64,000 bases of DNA, taken from assembly GCA_973895155.1 (NCBI GenBank), contig OZ316896.1, forward strand, positions 7,130,001-7,194,000, written 5' to 3'. This stretch comes from Marsupella aquatica (lineage: Eukaryota > Marchantiophyta). Numbering within the stretch: the first letter of the stretch is position 1; each line of letters starts with the position of its first letter. Both the position numbers and the translations under genes were made by a program. Shown here one piece after another: positions 50,901-61,572 of the stretch. Below the pieces are notes generated by a model. That model was not told where the DNA came from, ran no database searches, and saw nothing but the letters and a program-made list of their open reading frames with translations.

Positions 50901-51610
50901 CCTCCAAAACTCACACATAAGTCCAAAAGGACTTCTGAGTAGCTCCACTGATTCTATGGACATAGGACTATGTCCGGGTTTACTAAGATATAAACAAAAC
51001 CCTATAACAACTTTTCTAAAATTAGGCAAAGAGGGTCAAGTCTTTATGTCTTCCAAAATTCTTCTCAACTTTGAGATGCTCCCAAAAAGTAACCAAGTGT
51101 GACAAAGTTGTCCCACAAGTTTCTAGGGATAGAGGGGACCATACTTAACCCACTTCCAAACTTGGAACCCCTACATTTACCCATCAGCTATTTTTCCCGG
51201 GACCCGCTATTTGGTAACTTTGATTTTTGCCAAAATACTTATAACTCCTAGGTTAAGACCCCACTTGACTTCATACTTTTTCAGGGTTCCCTAGGGACCT
51301 CCCAGCACCCATGGGAGAAATATCAGCCAAAAATAAGATGTCCGGTGTCGGGTCATTTTTCGGTCCCGACTTAGTCGCCTATTATAACTAAGGACGGACT
51401 AGTTTCCTGCCCCTCCTATAGTAACTTGCTTACCCCTAGATAACTTTGCATAACTAAATTCCCTCTTACCTCTACTAAGCTTCCCTTCTTACTTAAGTGC
51501 CCTAAACCTAGCTACTCTGATAGCACTAAAACTTTTTCCCTAACTATTTCCTCTTCTAAACGAAAGAATGTCATGTTTCTCTACACTAGCTGACACTGAG
51601 CCATCCCACA
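47949..51610 (-). repeat. Ty3 LTR 2, contains assembly gap and duplicated sequence
   Basis: 3662 bp as assembled, 479 bp longer than LTRs 1 and 3. The excess is the 200-N gap plus 279 bp present on both sides of it (48301-48579 equals 48780-49058). At the position where LTR 3 reads CTCTAGTGG (59443), this LTR and LTR 1 read CTCTATTGG. Confidence 0.9.
48580..48779. other. Assembly gap, 200 N
   Basis: Exactly 200 N, a conventional placeholder size, with identical sequence on both sides. Real intervening length is unknown and may be negative (overlap). Confidence 0.98.
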
Positions 51611-51650
51611 TAGCCCCCTACTTAAGTGTGCAGCGTCCCCGCAAACACAC

Positions 51651-54600
51651 TTATTCCTGATTAAAGTACCTTTTCAACCTATCATGATGCACTCTAGTAG
51701 GGAACACCTCTCCTTCAAGAGTAGCAAGCTGAATTGACCCATTAGCATAAACCTGGTGAACAACATAAGGACCCAACCACCGAGTATGCAACTTGCCTGG
51801 AAAATGAGCATACCTACTGTCATAGAGTAATACCAGTTGTCCAGCAAGTAAAGAAGTTGGCTTCTTCAACTTCTTGTCATGATGTTGCTTCACTTGAGCT
51901 TGCTTCTTCTTCACTTGCTTGCTTGCCTCTTCCCGGATTTCCTCCAACTCCTCCAGCTGGTAAGCTCTCTCCATTAAACTCTGGTCAGCCTCCATTCTCT
52001 CCTCCACACTTACCCTCAAAGTAGGCACTTCAAACTCAACAGGTACAAGGGAGTGTTGTCCAAATACTAGGTAGAAAGGACTATGGCCGGTTGTGGTCTT
52101 GAAAGCAAGGTTGTAGGAGTACACAGCTGAGTATAATTTGTCATCCCAATCAGTCTTGTGTGCCGCCACGGTTTTGTTCAAGATCTTGCCAATGATGCCA
52201 TTAGCTCTCTCCGTTAATCCATTGGCCTTGGGGTGATAGGGGGTGGTCTTCCTATGCTTAATCAAGTAATGGTTAGTGAGCTCCTCCACAACTTCATTCA
52301 AGAAGTGAGTCCCCCTATCACTAACCAGCTCTAGAGGTGGCCCAAATCTGGTAAAAATCTGTTGATACATGAACCTTGCTACTGTGAGAGCATTATCCTT
52401 GCTGGTTGGTCTTGCCTCTACCCACTTAGTAGCATAATCAGTTGCAAGAAGGATGTATCGATTCCTTCTAGACCTGGTCACAGGAGTGATGGGACCTATG
52501 AAATCTATACCCCACTTCTCAAAAGGTGCAAGAGGTAAGATGGTGGTAAGAGGGTGATGCCTTGAGTGAGCTGGCTTACCTGTCCTTTGGCAAGGGTCAC
52601 ATCCCCTCACAAAAAGACTTACATCCTTATGAAGTGTTGGCCACCAATACCCTGCATCAAGAATTTTCCTTGCTGTTGTTGCACTTGCATAATGGCCACC
52701 AGCCTCCTCCTCATGCATAGCTCTCATCACAATGGAGATTTCCTTCTTCTCCAAACACCTCCTTAGTCTCCCATCAACTCCTTCCTTGTGAAGGACACCC
52801 TTCACCAATAAGTAAGGTCTGATTTTTCTCAGGAAAACAGCAGCCTCCTCTTGGTTCAAATCTCTTGGTAGCCGGGTTGTGAGAAGAAATTGGATGATAT
52901 CCAAATACCATGTATCTCCTCCACTTCCCACATGAAAGAGGTCTTCATCTGGAAACTGATCATCCACCTCCTTCAAGTCCTCTTCTCCTTCAATCCTTGA
53001 GAAGAAGTCTGCATTCCCATGCTTCTTACCAGGCCTGACCCTCACCTCATAATCAAACTCTTGGAGCAACAAGATCCACCTTGCCACTCTACCAGTTACA
53101 TCAGGTTTATTCACCATATACTTGAGAGCATTGTGATCAGTATGAAAGACCACCTTATAGCCCAACAAGTAGTGCCTAAACTTCTTACAAGAGTAGATGA
53201 TTCCTAGAGCTTCTCTATCGGTTGGTGAGTAATTCTTTTCAGCTGGTGCCAATAGTCTACTTGCAAAGTAGATAGGGTGATCCCTATTCTGGTCATCAAG
53301 TTGACTAAGCACCACACCAATACAAAAGCCAGACACATCCACATACACATGAAATTCTCTACTCCAATCTGGTGCTATCAAGATAGGGGCTTCAACCAAC
53401 CTGTTCTTCAACTCCTGAAAACTTGCTAGCCTCTCAACTGAGGGTTCAACCTCAGCCCCCTTCTTAAGCATGCTGGTTAGGGGTAAAGCTACTTTAGCAA
53501 AGTCCTTAATGAACCTTCTATAGTAGTTTAAACATCCCAAGAATCCCCTCAACTCTGTCACTGAAGTTGGAAACTTGACAGCCATCCAAACAGCAACCTT
53601 CTCTTGGTCCACTTCTATGCCCTTCTTGGATACCTTGTGGCCAAGTAGTATCCCTTCTTCCACACCAAAGAAGCACTTCCCTGGGTGAAGCTTCAAACCA
53701 ACTTCCCTACATCTTTGGAAGGTCATCCTCAAATGTTCAACATGGTCCTTCCCCCTTCCAAAAACAGCAAAGTCATCTATGAATACTTCCAAGAACTTTC
53801 TCAAGTAGTCATGAAAGATATTCATCATCAACCTTTGGAACATACCAGGGGCATTACAAAGACCAAAAGGCATCCTCCGAAAGGCATAAATCCCCCACTC
53901 AGTAGTAAAGGCTGTCTTCAACTGGTCCTCCTTCCTTATCCAAATCTGGTTGTAACCTGAGTACCCATCTAGGAAGCTATACACTTCCCAACCAGCTACT
54001 AAATCAAGTACCATATCAGTAAATGGAATGGGATAGTGGTCCTTCTTAGTGGCCTCATTGAGTTTCCTAAAGTCTTGGCAAACTCGGATCTTAGGCTTAC
54101 CATCCAAGCCTGGTTTCTTTGGTACTATGACAATTGGAGAAACCCACTCACTATTCAACACAGGATAGATGAAACCTGCTTCCAGCAATTTGTCTATCTC
54201 TTCCTTCACCATCAAGGAGTACTTGGGATTCATCCGATATTGCCTTTGTCTCACAGGTGAAGCTCCTAGCATCAAGTCGATTCTATGCTCACCAAGTTCA
54301 GGGTTTACACCAGTAAGATCCAAGTGACTCCAAGCAAACACATCCACATATTCACCTAGCAAATCTTGGATAGTTTTCTCTTCACCTGATCCCAGGGCAT
54401 TTCCCAAGTTGAAGGTCTTGTCTTGCTGGACAGAGATGGTTCTGTACTGCTCAGCTCGAATCACCTCCATCTTGTTCCTCATTGTGGAGTCAAAAGTGCC
54501 CTCAAGTTGTGCCAACCTCATGCCTCCATAGACGGGTGCATTTTCAGCACTTAACTCCTCCTTCTCCTTGCTTGAATGCTGGTCTTCCTGAGTCTCATCC

Positions 54601-57600
54601 TCCTCTGAGTTTGCAGCCTTCAATTGGTCCTCTAGCTCCTTTATCTTGAGCTTTAACAAGGCTAAGTGCTTAGCCTTTAACCTCTGGTCATTACTCCTTG
54701 TCTTGATCTCAACTTGGGCAGCACCCTTGCTGGTCTGATCAACCTCCTGAGCCATTGTGATAGTGTCTTCTTGGTTGCTCTCCTTGGCTGAGGTCTCAGC
54801 CTGCTTCACCTCCTCGAGACTGGTCACTTCACTGAGACTGGGCAGAGGTGAATGGCTGGTAAGAGCCTCCTGCTCTTGCTCCTCTCCAAACACTTCTTCT
54901 TCAGTCCATTGGCTCACCATGTTCAACATGTATACCTCATCCTCATCAGATTCAGATTTGGTACTCAACTCATCGGAAAGTTCAGAATCATATTCATCCA
55001 ACTCATCAGTAGTCTCTCCTTGATGCTTGTCATGACCCCATGAAACTGAAGTGGCTGGTTTGCCAAACCTAAACTCCTTCTTGCCCCAATCAGACACTAC
55101 TTTGGCTCCATATAGCCAAGGCCTCCCAATCAAGATTGGGTAAGTAGATGGCCTTGCTGGTCTCATCACCAAGTAATTCAACAAGAACTCCTGCCCCCCA
55201 ATGAGAGTAGGTACTTGAGTAAGTGTCCCCACCGGTAGCACTCTTGCTCCATTTGCTAGCCTCATTGTCCTTGCTGTTGGCTGAAGTTTCTTGAAACCTA
55301 GTTGTTGGGCAGTAGCCTCAATCATGATATTCACACCTGAGCCTCCATCAACTGGTACATACGAGAGTACACACCCATTTACTTGAACATCAATCTCAGG
55401 TGCTCCAAGGTCTTCACAAACCATCATCACATCAGCTGGGGTACCAACCTTTGGAAGCTTCCTTCTTCTCCTTCCTACCAACATCTCCTTCAGTTGCCTC
55501 CTATACAAAGGGTTGTCTTTGATCAGCTGCCCCACTGTAGCAGTAACCAAACAATCTTTCACATCCTTCTTGATGTCATAAGAGGGTACCTTGCTGGTCT
55601 CTTTCTTCTCTTCCACCTCAGCTTTTTCCTTCAAAGCTTTAGCAACCTTCAGGTCTTTGTTGATGGCCTCTTGATGCTCCTTAGCCTCCATCTCCTCTAG
55701 TTGCCTCTTGACTTCCTCATTCACCTTGGGATAGAAGAGCTTCGGATGGTCTCTCTTGTAGTCACTATCTTCAGCTGGTGGGACTTGAACTTCTGCTCCA
55801 ACTTCAACTTCGATTGGTGACTCCGTTGAGTGCTCCTTTCTCTCCTTCCTCTTCTTCCTCTCTTCCACTCTTTCCTTCTTTCTTGTGGACCTGGTAGACA
55901 CCTTGTAACACACAGCTTCCTCCTCAGGTGTCTCCATTCCTGGTAGATCTGGCTGGTTCTCCCCACCAGCAACTTGTGTCACTCCATCTTTGGCCTCCTC
56001 TTGCCACTCCATACTCAAGAAGTTCACTGTGGCTTCACCGGGAGCCTTGGCAACCGCTGGTGGTGGTGCTTCTATCCTTCCTATCATCATCTTGGCAGCA
56101 GATCCAATAGGACAGTTGGCTGTGGTATGACCCTCCCTTTTGCACACAGCACAAAGAGGATAGGGAGCTCCTTGTCCCTGCCTCCTTGGTTCGGGGCAAC
56201 TGTTGGAATAGTGCCCTGGTTTTTGACAGTTCCAGCAGATCACCACGGTAGTTCTTGCCACTCCCCCAGGTCCTTGAGGTCCCATTTGATCCACCATCCT
56301 TGGTTGAAGACCAGGCATCAGTTGAGGTGCCATGGGTGGAGCTGGTCTTCCTTGCAAAGTTCTTGGGCCTCCTGAAATCTGGTACACCATCTCCGGGGCT
56401 TCTTCATAGAAGTAGTCCACCACTTCACTTGCTTGATAAACATCGTTGGACTCTTCATTGACATACTGAACTTGATTCCTCCAACCTTGACACTCTTGAG
56501 GTGTATGGCCAAAACTCTTGCACTTGACACACCATACATGGGCTCTATTCACCGGCACTTTTCTCCTATCAGGTTGCACACCAGCAAAGTGAACTGATAG
56601 GGCCTTGAGTTGGTTGGTGATCTCACTCATCTTGTTATCCATCACCTTCTTCTCCTTGGTTGCTGGTGTAGAACCTTCCACCAAGTTGAAGGTTGCAGAT
56701 TTGTGGTGCTTACCACCTGGCTTCTTCTTGCTGGCTCTCCTCTTCTGGTCGCTTTTTCTCTTTGCCTTCTTCTTCTTCTTCTTCTTCTTCTTCTCGGAGT
56801 CCTCCTCAGAATCAGATTCTGAATCAGAACTGGAACTACTCTCCTCAGATTCCGACTCAGAAGTATCCTCAACTGAACTACTTGATTCACTTGAGCTAGA
56901 AGAAGAATCACTATAAGCAAATCGCTTCTTCTTTCTCCTACTCTTGGAACTAGAGATCTCAGCACTCCTATAAGACTGAGCCGCCTCAATGGCCTCATCC
57001 AACGTATTAGGGTGAGATTGCCTTACTGAGACACCCATCTTCTTGGGTAGGCTTGCCACAAACCAAGCCAACAACATGGAGTCTACTGGTCTGGGGTCAA
57101 GCTTGGTAGCTAACCTTTGAAACCTTTGCAGAAACCTCCTTACTGACTCCTTGGATCCCATTCTGATCTCTCCCATCTTGATCAGAGCTTCCGATTCTTC
57201 TCCCACCTTCCTAAACTCCTGCAAGAATGCTAGCTTGAAGGCATCCCAATCATTCTTGATGGCATTTGATAGGCTATTGAACCAAGGTCTTGCTTCTCCT
57301 CTCAAGACCCCCGCCAAAGTGGTCAACTTAATATCAAACTCTCCATTGGCTTGGGCTGTCCCAATGAAGTCCTCCAACCAAGCATCAGGATCCTCCTTGG
57401 GCTTGCCATGGAATGTCTTGTACTGAAATCTTGCTCTTTGAGTCACCACCATGGCTGCTTCTTGATCTTCACTTGTGTTGGTAGTGGAAGAAGATGTATC
57501 ACTCCACCCTACACCAGGTTCCGCTTCAGCTTGCAAATGAATGTCCACCCAATCTGGTTGCTCCAACTGGTCACCAAAGTTGAAACTAAGAGAGGCTTCT

Positions 57601-57719
57601 TTTAGTGCTTGACTCCTTGTAGTGGGCATGCCACTCACAATCACCTTCTTATCTCCCTTCTTCTCTTGAACAGCAAACCTGCAAACACACCTCCAAGTCT
57701 TGTGGCTCCACTCCAACAA
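51651..57719 (-). CDS. Ty3-type gag-pol polyprotein, copy 2 (probably the same gene)
   Basis: Encodes the same 2022-residue protein as the frame at 41826-47894, offset by exactly 9825 bp. Domain content and catalytic residues are as described there. Identity of the whole protein, together with the gap in the intervening LTR, argues that this is the same locus assembled twice. If the duplication is real it would be a very recent unequal-recombination product. Confidence 0.9.
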   Translation of the reverse strand: MLEWSHKTWRCVCRFAVQEKKGDKKVIVSGMPTTRSQALKEASLSFNFGDQLEQPDWVDIHLQAEAEPGVGWSDTSSSTTNTSEDQEAAMVVTQRARFQYKTFHGKPKEDPDAWLEDFIGTAQANGEFDIKLTTLAGVLRGEARPWFNSLSNAIKNDWDAFKLAFLQEFRKVGEESEALIKMGEIRMGSKESVRRFLQRFQRLATKLDPRPVDSMLLAWFVASLPKKMGVSVRQSHPNTLDEAIEAAQSYRSAEISSSKSRRKKKRFAYSDSSSSSSESSSSVEDTSESESEESSSSSDSESDSEEDSEKKKKKKKKKAKRKSDQKRRASKKKPGGKHHKSATFNLVEGSTPATKEKKVMDNKMSEITNQLKALSVHFAGVQPDRRKVPVNRAHVWCVKCKSFGHTPQECQGWRNQVQYVNEESNDVYQASEVVDYFYEEAPEMVYQISGGPRTLQGRPAPPMAPQLMPGLQPRMVDQMGPQGPGGVARTTVVICWNCQKPGHYSNSCPEPRRQGQGAPYPLCAVCKREGHTTANCPIGSAAKMMIGRIEAPPPAVAKAPGEATVNFLSMEWQEEAKDGVTQVAGGENQPDLPGMETPEEEAVCYKVSTRSTRKKERVEERKKRKERKEHSTESPIEVEVGAEVQVPPAEDSDYKRDHPKLFYPKVNEEVKRQLEEMEAKEHQEAINKDLKVAKALKEKAEVEEKKETSKVPSYDIKKDVKDCLVTATVGQLIKDNPLYRRQLKEMLVGRRRRKLPKVGTPADVMMVCEDLGAPEIDVQVNGCVLSYVPVDGGSGVNIMIEATAQQLGFKKLQPTARTMRLANGARVLPVGTLTQVPTLIGGQEFLLNYLVMRPARPSTYPILIGRPWLYGAKVVSDWGKKEFRFGKPATSVSWGHDKHQGETTDELDEYDSELSDELSTKSESDEDEVYMLNMVSQWTEEEVFGEEQEQEALTSHSPLPSLSEVTSLEEVKQAETSAKESNQEDTITMAQEVDQTSKGAAQVEIKTRSNDQRLKAKHLALLKLKIKELEDQLKAANSEEDETQEDQHSSKEKEELSAENAPVYGGMRLAQLEGTFDSTMRNKMEVIRAEQYRTISVQQDKTFNLGNALGSGEEKTIQDLLGEYVDVFAWSHLDLTGVNPELGEHRIDLMLGASPVRQRQYRMNPKYSLMVKEEIDKLLEAGFIYPVLNSEWVSPIVIVPKKPGLDGKPKIRVCQDFRKLNEATKKDHYPIPFTDMVLDLVAGWEVYSFLDGYSGYNQIWIRKEDQLKTAFTTEWGIYAFRRMPFGLCNAPGMFQRLMMNIFHDYLRKFLEVFIDDFAVFGRGKDHVEHLRMTFQRCREVGLKLHPGKCFFGVEEGILLGHKVSKKGIEVDQEKVAVWMAVKFPTSVTELRGFLGCLNYYRRFIKDFAKVALPLTSMLKKGAEVEPSVERLASFQELKNRLVEAPILIAPDWSREFHVYVDVSGFCIGVVLSQLDDQNRDHPIYFASRLLAPAEKNYSPTDREALGIIYSCKKFRHYLLGYKVVFHTDHNALKYMVNKPDVTGRVARWILLLQEFDYEVRVRPGKKHGNADFFSRIEGEEDLKEVDDQFPDEDLFHVGSGGDTWYLDIIQFLLTTRLPRDLNQEEAAVFLRKIRPYLLVKGVLHKEGVDGRLRRCLEKKEISIVMRAMHEEEAGGHYASATTARKILDAGYWWPTLHKDVSLFVRGCDPCQRTGKPAHSRHHPLTTILPLAPFEKWGIDFIGPITPVTRSRRNRYILLATDYATKWVEARPTSKDNALTVARFMYQQIFTRFGPPLELVSDRGTHFLNEVVEELTNHYLIKHRKTTPYHPKANGLTERANGIIGKILNKTVAAHKTDWDDKLYSAVYSYNLAFKTTTGHSPFYLVFGQHSLVPVEFEVPTLRVSVEERMEADQSLMERAYQLEELEEIREEASKQVKKKQAQVKQHHDKKLKKPTSLLAGQLVLLYDSRYAHFPGKLHTRWLGPYVVHQVYANGSIQLATLEGEVFPTRVHHDRLKRYFNQE

Positions 57720-57735
57720 AAACTGTAAAGAGTTG

Positions 57736-57753
57736 TCCCCGGCAGCGGCGCCA
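57736..57753 (-). other. Ty3 primer-binding site (tRNA-Asp), copy 2
   Basis: Same 18 bases and spacing to the LTR as at 47911. Confidence 0.9.
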
Positions 57754-57773
57754 AAAACAAGGGTGGGACTCTA

Positions 57774-60700
57774 TGTCAAACACTTGCCAAGGAGCTTAAG
57801 CGGCTTTTCTCCCCAAAAGACTACCTAATACCTGCTCCATGTCATACCAGGGTCACAAAGGATTGACAAAACTTCTGAAGTGTGCTTACAATGTCCAATC
57901 ACTCCATACATAAGTAGTTTCAACTCTCCACTTCTAGAGAGGTAGTCCCCTTGACTACTTTTGTACTCACCCCTTCCCCTCTCCTCTACTCCAAGGATCA
58001 GCAAGGGGGATCTCCGCTCCAAGCTGTCACCTTAGAGTAGATTCTCACACAAACACCCAAGAACCCAAAGTACTTTCCTCTTCAAGCTTAAGTCTCCTCA
58101 AGACCCTCAAAGTAGTGTTACCCCTCAACCTTGCCCCCCTGGCCTTGGTTTGGGTCCACACATCCCCTTTGAGCCCTAGAGAAGGCTCCTCTATCTAAGG
58201 ACTCTTCCTCTTGTTCTTACTTCTTGTTAACACCACACACCAAGCAAAGTACTTTCCACCCTCAAGCTATAATCCTCTCTAAGTCTCAAAGTAATGCTAT
58301 ACCTTAACCTTGCCTCCTTGGCCTTGGTTTTGTACTAGCACATCCCCTTCAAGCTTAGACCAAGATTATACCATAGCATGGACTCTTCTCTTGCTCTCAT
58401 ATACTTCAAATGCACTCACACTTAATGGTCACAATGAAGATTGGTAAGTCTCCTTTTATTGCATCACCTTTACAACAAAAGTTCACTACACATTCTCCAC
58501 ACTAAGCATGGACCACCTCTCCTTTCTCAAGCTTAGCCCTACCTTGGCAAGGTAGAGATTTCACTTAAGAGATGAGACTCCCGGTCCCTAACAAATGAAA
58601 ACTTCCTCCTTATATACTATCTCCTTCCACATCACACCAAGCTTGACCTGGGGTCCAACTATACCTCCCCCAAGTCCTCCTAACACACAAAGTCCAACTC
58701 TATAGTTCATAGCCCACCCTACTACTTGCTATTTTGCCTCCTTCCAAGCCCTGGAATATGCCACACATGAGTGGTATGCTTTGACTTCCAAACCTACTCC
58801 CACTTATGGTCCTCCTCACCAGCTTACCAACCCACTTGAAATCTCGCAAAAAGAGTGAGTGAGTCTCAAGTTGTGCCTAGTCAAAGTTGGCCTTATTTTA
58901 CTTGTAACCCCTTTACTACCCTAAGTAAACTACCCCCTATATTTACTTTTCTTAACTTGATGGCCTTACACCTTTGGCCAAAGGTAAGTACCCTTCTCTA
59001 GAGCCTAACTCAAGTGGTATGGGTGCAAGAAAGGTCAGCCCCTAAATCTGGTATTCATTCCCCTATGCCGACTTTGGTTTGCAAGTTGTCGGGACTCCCT
59101 CGTGGCCTCGGTTAAAAATATATTTGAGTGATTACTTTTCTGGGGTTCCACCTTCACCAGGGGGTGCCTTATCTTCCCCTAACTCAGCACAAAAAAATTT
59201 GGGCCCCAACGGATACCTCTAGCCAAAGTTATGCCCATTCTCCCAAGGCCTGTTTTTGGTGTAAAGCGGGTGTAAGCGGCGGCCCGATTACACTTACCTT
59301 ACATGCCCCTTATGGGGATTCCACGTGTCATGAGGGGAGAGCACTCTCATTATACTCATGTTTCTTATGAAGAAATTGTAAGGACAGCAATGTTTGCAGC
59401 CATTTCTCTCTCGTGAATTCAATCTAAAACCACAGCATTCTCTAGTGGATTCTTTCTTGTGCAGCAGTCCAGCTGATCAGCCGCCAGCCCCTCAATTTCA
59501 CAGCCACCATAGCTCACAGCCAGCCTAGTCAATTTCGCAGCTAGCCCACCTCTTCAATTTTGCCGCTAGCAACACAGTCAATTTCGCAGCTAGCAGCACA
59601 GTCACATCAGCGCATTTACAGCACAACAACAGCAGATTTGAAGCACAGCAGCAGCAACCATAGCTTGATTCCTTCTCAGTCAAGCAGGTCTCTCTTCTCA
59701 ATTTCGTAGCTGCCCACCTTTGCAATTTCGCAGCTAGCAGCAGCATCATTCAATTCAGCAGCATCAAGGCAGCAGCCAGCCAATTCTCATGAGCATCTCG
59801 TGCCTGATTAGTAGGAGCACCTCTAATCTAGTGTGCAGCTGTCATAGCAGCAAGCAGCCTTCCCAATTCAAAGCCAGCAGCGATCCTAATTTGCAGCCAT
59901 AGCTCTTTTCCTTCTCAGCAGCCATAGCTTCTTCAATCAGCAACAGCCCTTGCTTCTTCAATCAGCAGCAGCCATTTCAATTCAGCCGCCCTTCCTTCAA
60001 TTCAGCCGCCCTTCCTTCAATTCAGCCGCCCTTGTGCTCAATTGATTCCTCAAGTAATCATGCAGCACCTTTGGACAGCCTCCCGGTGCTTGACGTCCTC
60101 ACCAGCCTCGTGCTTGCTCCTCCTTGCCTCGTGCTCGCTCCTCCTTGCCTCGTGCTCGCCGCGTGATCGTCGCCCACGCGGTTTACACTTAGAAAAAAAT
60201 ACATTTTTTTTTGGAAAAACAGCATTTTGGGGCGATTTTGGACCCCCCTCCAAAACTCACACATAAGTCCAAAAGGACTTCTGAGTAGCTCCACTGATTC
60301 TATGGACATAGGACTATGTCCGGGTTTACTAAGATATAAACAAAACCCTATAACAACTTTTCTAAAATTAGGCAAAGAGGGTCAAGTCTTTATGTCTTCC
60401 AAAATTCTTCTCAACTTTGAGATGCTCCCAAAAAGTAACCAAGTGTGACAAAGTTGTCCCACAAGTTTCTAGGGATAGAGGGGACCATACTTAACCCACT
60501 TCCAAACTTGGAACCCCTACATTTACCCATCAGCTATTTTTCCCGGGACCCGCTATTTGGTAACTTTGATTTTTGCCAAAATACTTATAACTCCTAGGTT
60601 AAGACCCCACTTGACTTCATACTTTTTCAGGGTTCCCTAGGGACCTCCCAGCACCCATGGGAGAAATATCAGCCAAAAATAAGATGTCCGGTGTCGGGTC

Positions 60701-60956
60701 ATTTTTCGGTCCCGACTTAGTCGCCTATTATAACTAAGGACGGACTAGTTTCCTGCCCCTCCTATAGTAACTTGCTTACCCCTAGATAACTTTGCATAAC
60801 TAAATTCCCTCTTACCTCTACTAAGCTTCCCTTCTTACTTAAGTGCCCTAAACCTAGCTACTCTGATAGCACTAAAACTTTTTCCCTAACTATTTCCTCT
60901 TCTAAACGAAAGAATGTCATGTTTCTCTACACTAGCTGACACTGAGCCATCCCACA
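57774..60956 (-). repeat. Ty3 LTR 3 (5' LTR of minus-strand element)
   Basis: 3183 bp. Apparently identical to LTR 1 except for one noticed difference (T to G, CTCTAGTGG at about 59443); I did not compare every base. It should contain the promoter of the element. Confidence 0.92.
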
Positions 60957-60961
60957 ACCCG
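60957..60961. repeat. Target-site duplication ACCCG, right
   Basis: Second copy of the 5-bp duplication. The reading frame of gag-like member 2 is restored when the Ty3 insertion and one copy are removed. Confidence 0.9.
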
Positions 60962-61500
60962 AGAGGATGGAGGACTACCAAGTAGCCCCGGGGACCATGG
61001 CCTACGACCTGGTCCAGAAGTTTAGCCAGACTATGTCTGGGGAGTTGGCGACATACATCGGACAACAAGTCTCGGCGTACTTTCAGCCAGCCTTCTTCAT
61101 GTTAGAGCACCAACCACGGATCGTCAGCCGCTTGGAAGAAGAACTCATGGCGAAGGGGAATGAGATCGGGCGTCTCTAGATGCTGGTAGAGCACCTCGAG
61201 GAGGAGGCAACGACCCGCCGCAAGGATTTAGTCCGCACTGTCGAACAGAGGGACGGACTAACCCAGGAGTTAAGCGGAGCGCAGGCCAAACTCAAGAAGC
61301 TGGATGACACCGTGCTTCAATTACGCTCAAAATCTTCGGCTCGGGTTACCAGCCTGACCGACCTCAACAAACAATTCCTGCAGGCAGCACAGCAGGTGGC
61401 TAGTCTCTCCGTCGAACGAGATAAATTGCTAGCGCAGGACCAGGTCCATCGCGACGCTATGATGCCTAGACAGGAATCACTCGGCCGGTTAAGTGGGTAA
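60962..61500 (+). pseudogene. Gag-like coiled-coil ORF, member 2, C-terminal part
   Basis: Continues member 2 in frame from 38602. In-frame TAG at 61177-61179, then on to TAA at 61498-61500. It encodes AYDLVQKFSQTMSGELATYI and then a long heptad-rich coiled coil (EEEATTRRKDLVRTVEQRDG, QAKLKKLDDTVLQLR). The position of the coiled coil after the proline linker matches member 1. Confidence 0.65.
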
Positions 61501-61572
61501 AGCAGGAAGGCACCCTAGGAACACCTTAGTATAGTGACAAAACAAGGAAAATATAAACAATTAGGGGCAACC

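Larger units (their letters stand above)
38603..60956 (-). mobile_element. Ty3/Athila-Tat-like LTR retrotransposon, shown as a double copy
   Basis: As assembled: LTR (38603-41785), internal (41786-47948), LTR (47949-51610, with 200 N), internal (51611-57773), LTR (57774-60956), flanked by ACCCG. The coding strand is minus. Each internal region has a polypurine tract (AGTAGGGGGCTA, minus strand, 41786-41797) beside the left LTR and a tRNA-Asp primer site beside the right LTR. Element length for one copy is 12,529 bp. LTR ends are TG...CA. The second copy is probably an assembly artefact (see findings). LTRs look nearly identical and the polyprotein is intact, so the insertion is young and possibly autonomous. 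Confidence 0.9.

Noticed and set aside
38603-60956. Genuine LTR-internal-LTR-internal-LTR tandem from unequal recombination
   Set aside because: Possible, but identical sequence on both sides of the 200-N gap, identical polyproteins and the T/T/G pattern fit a single element assembled twice.
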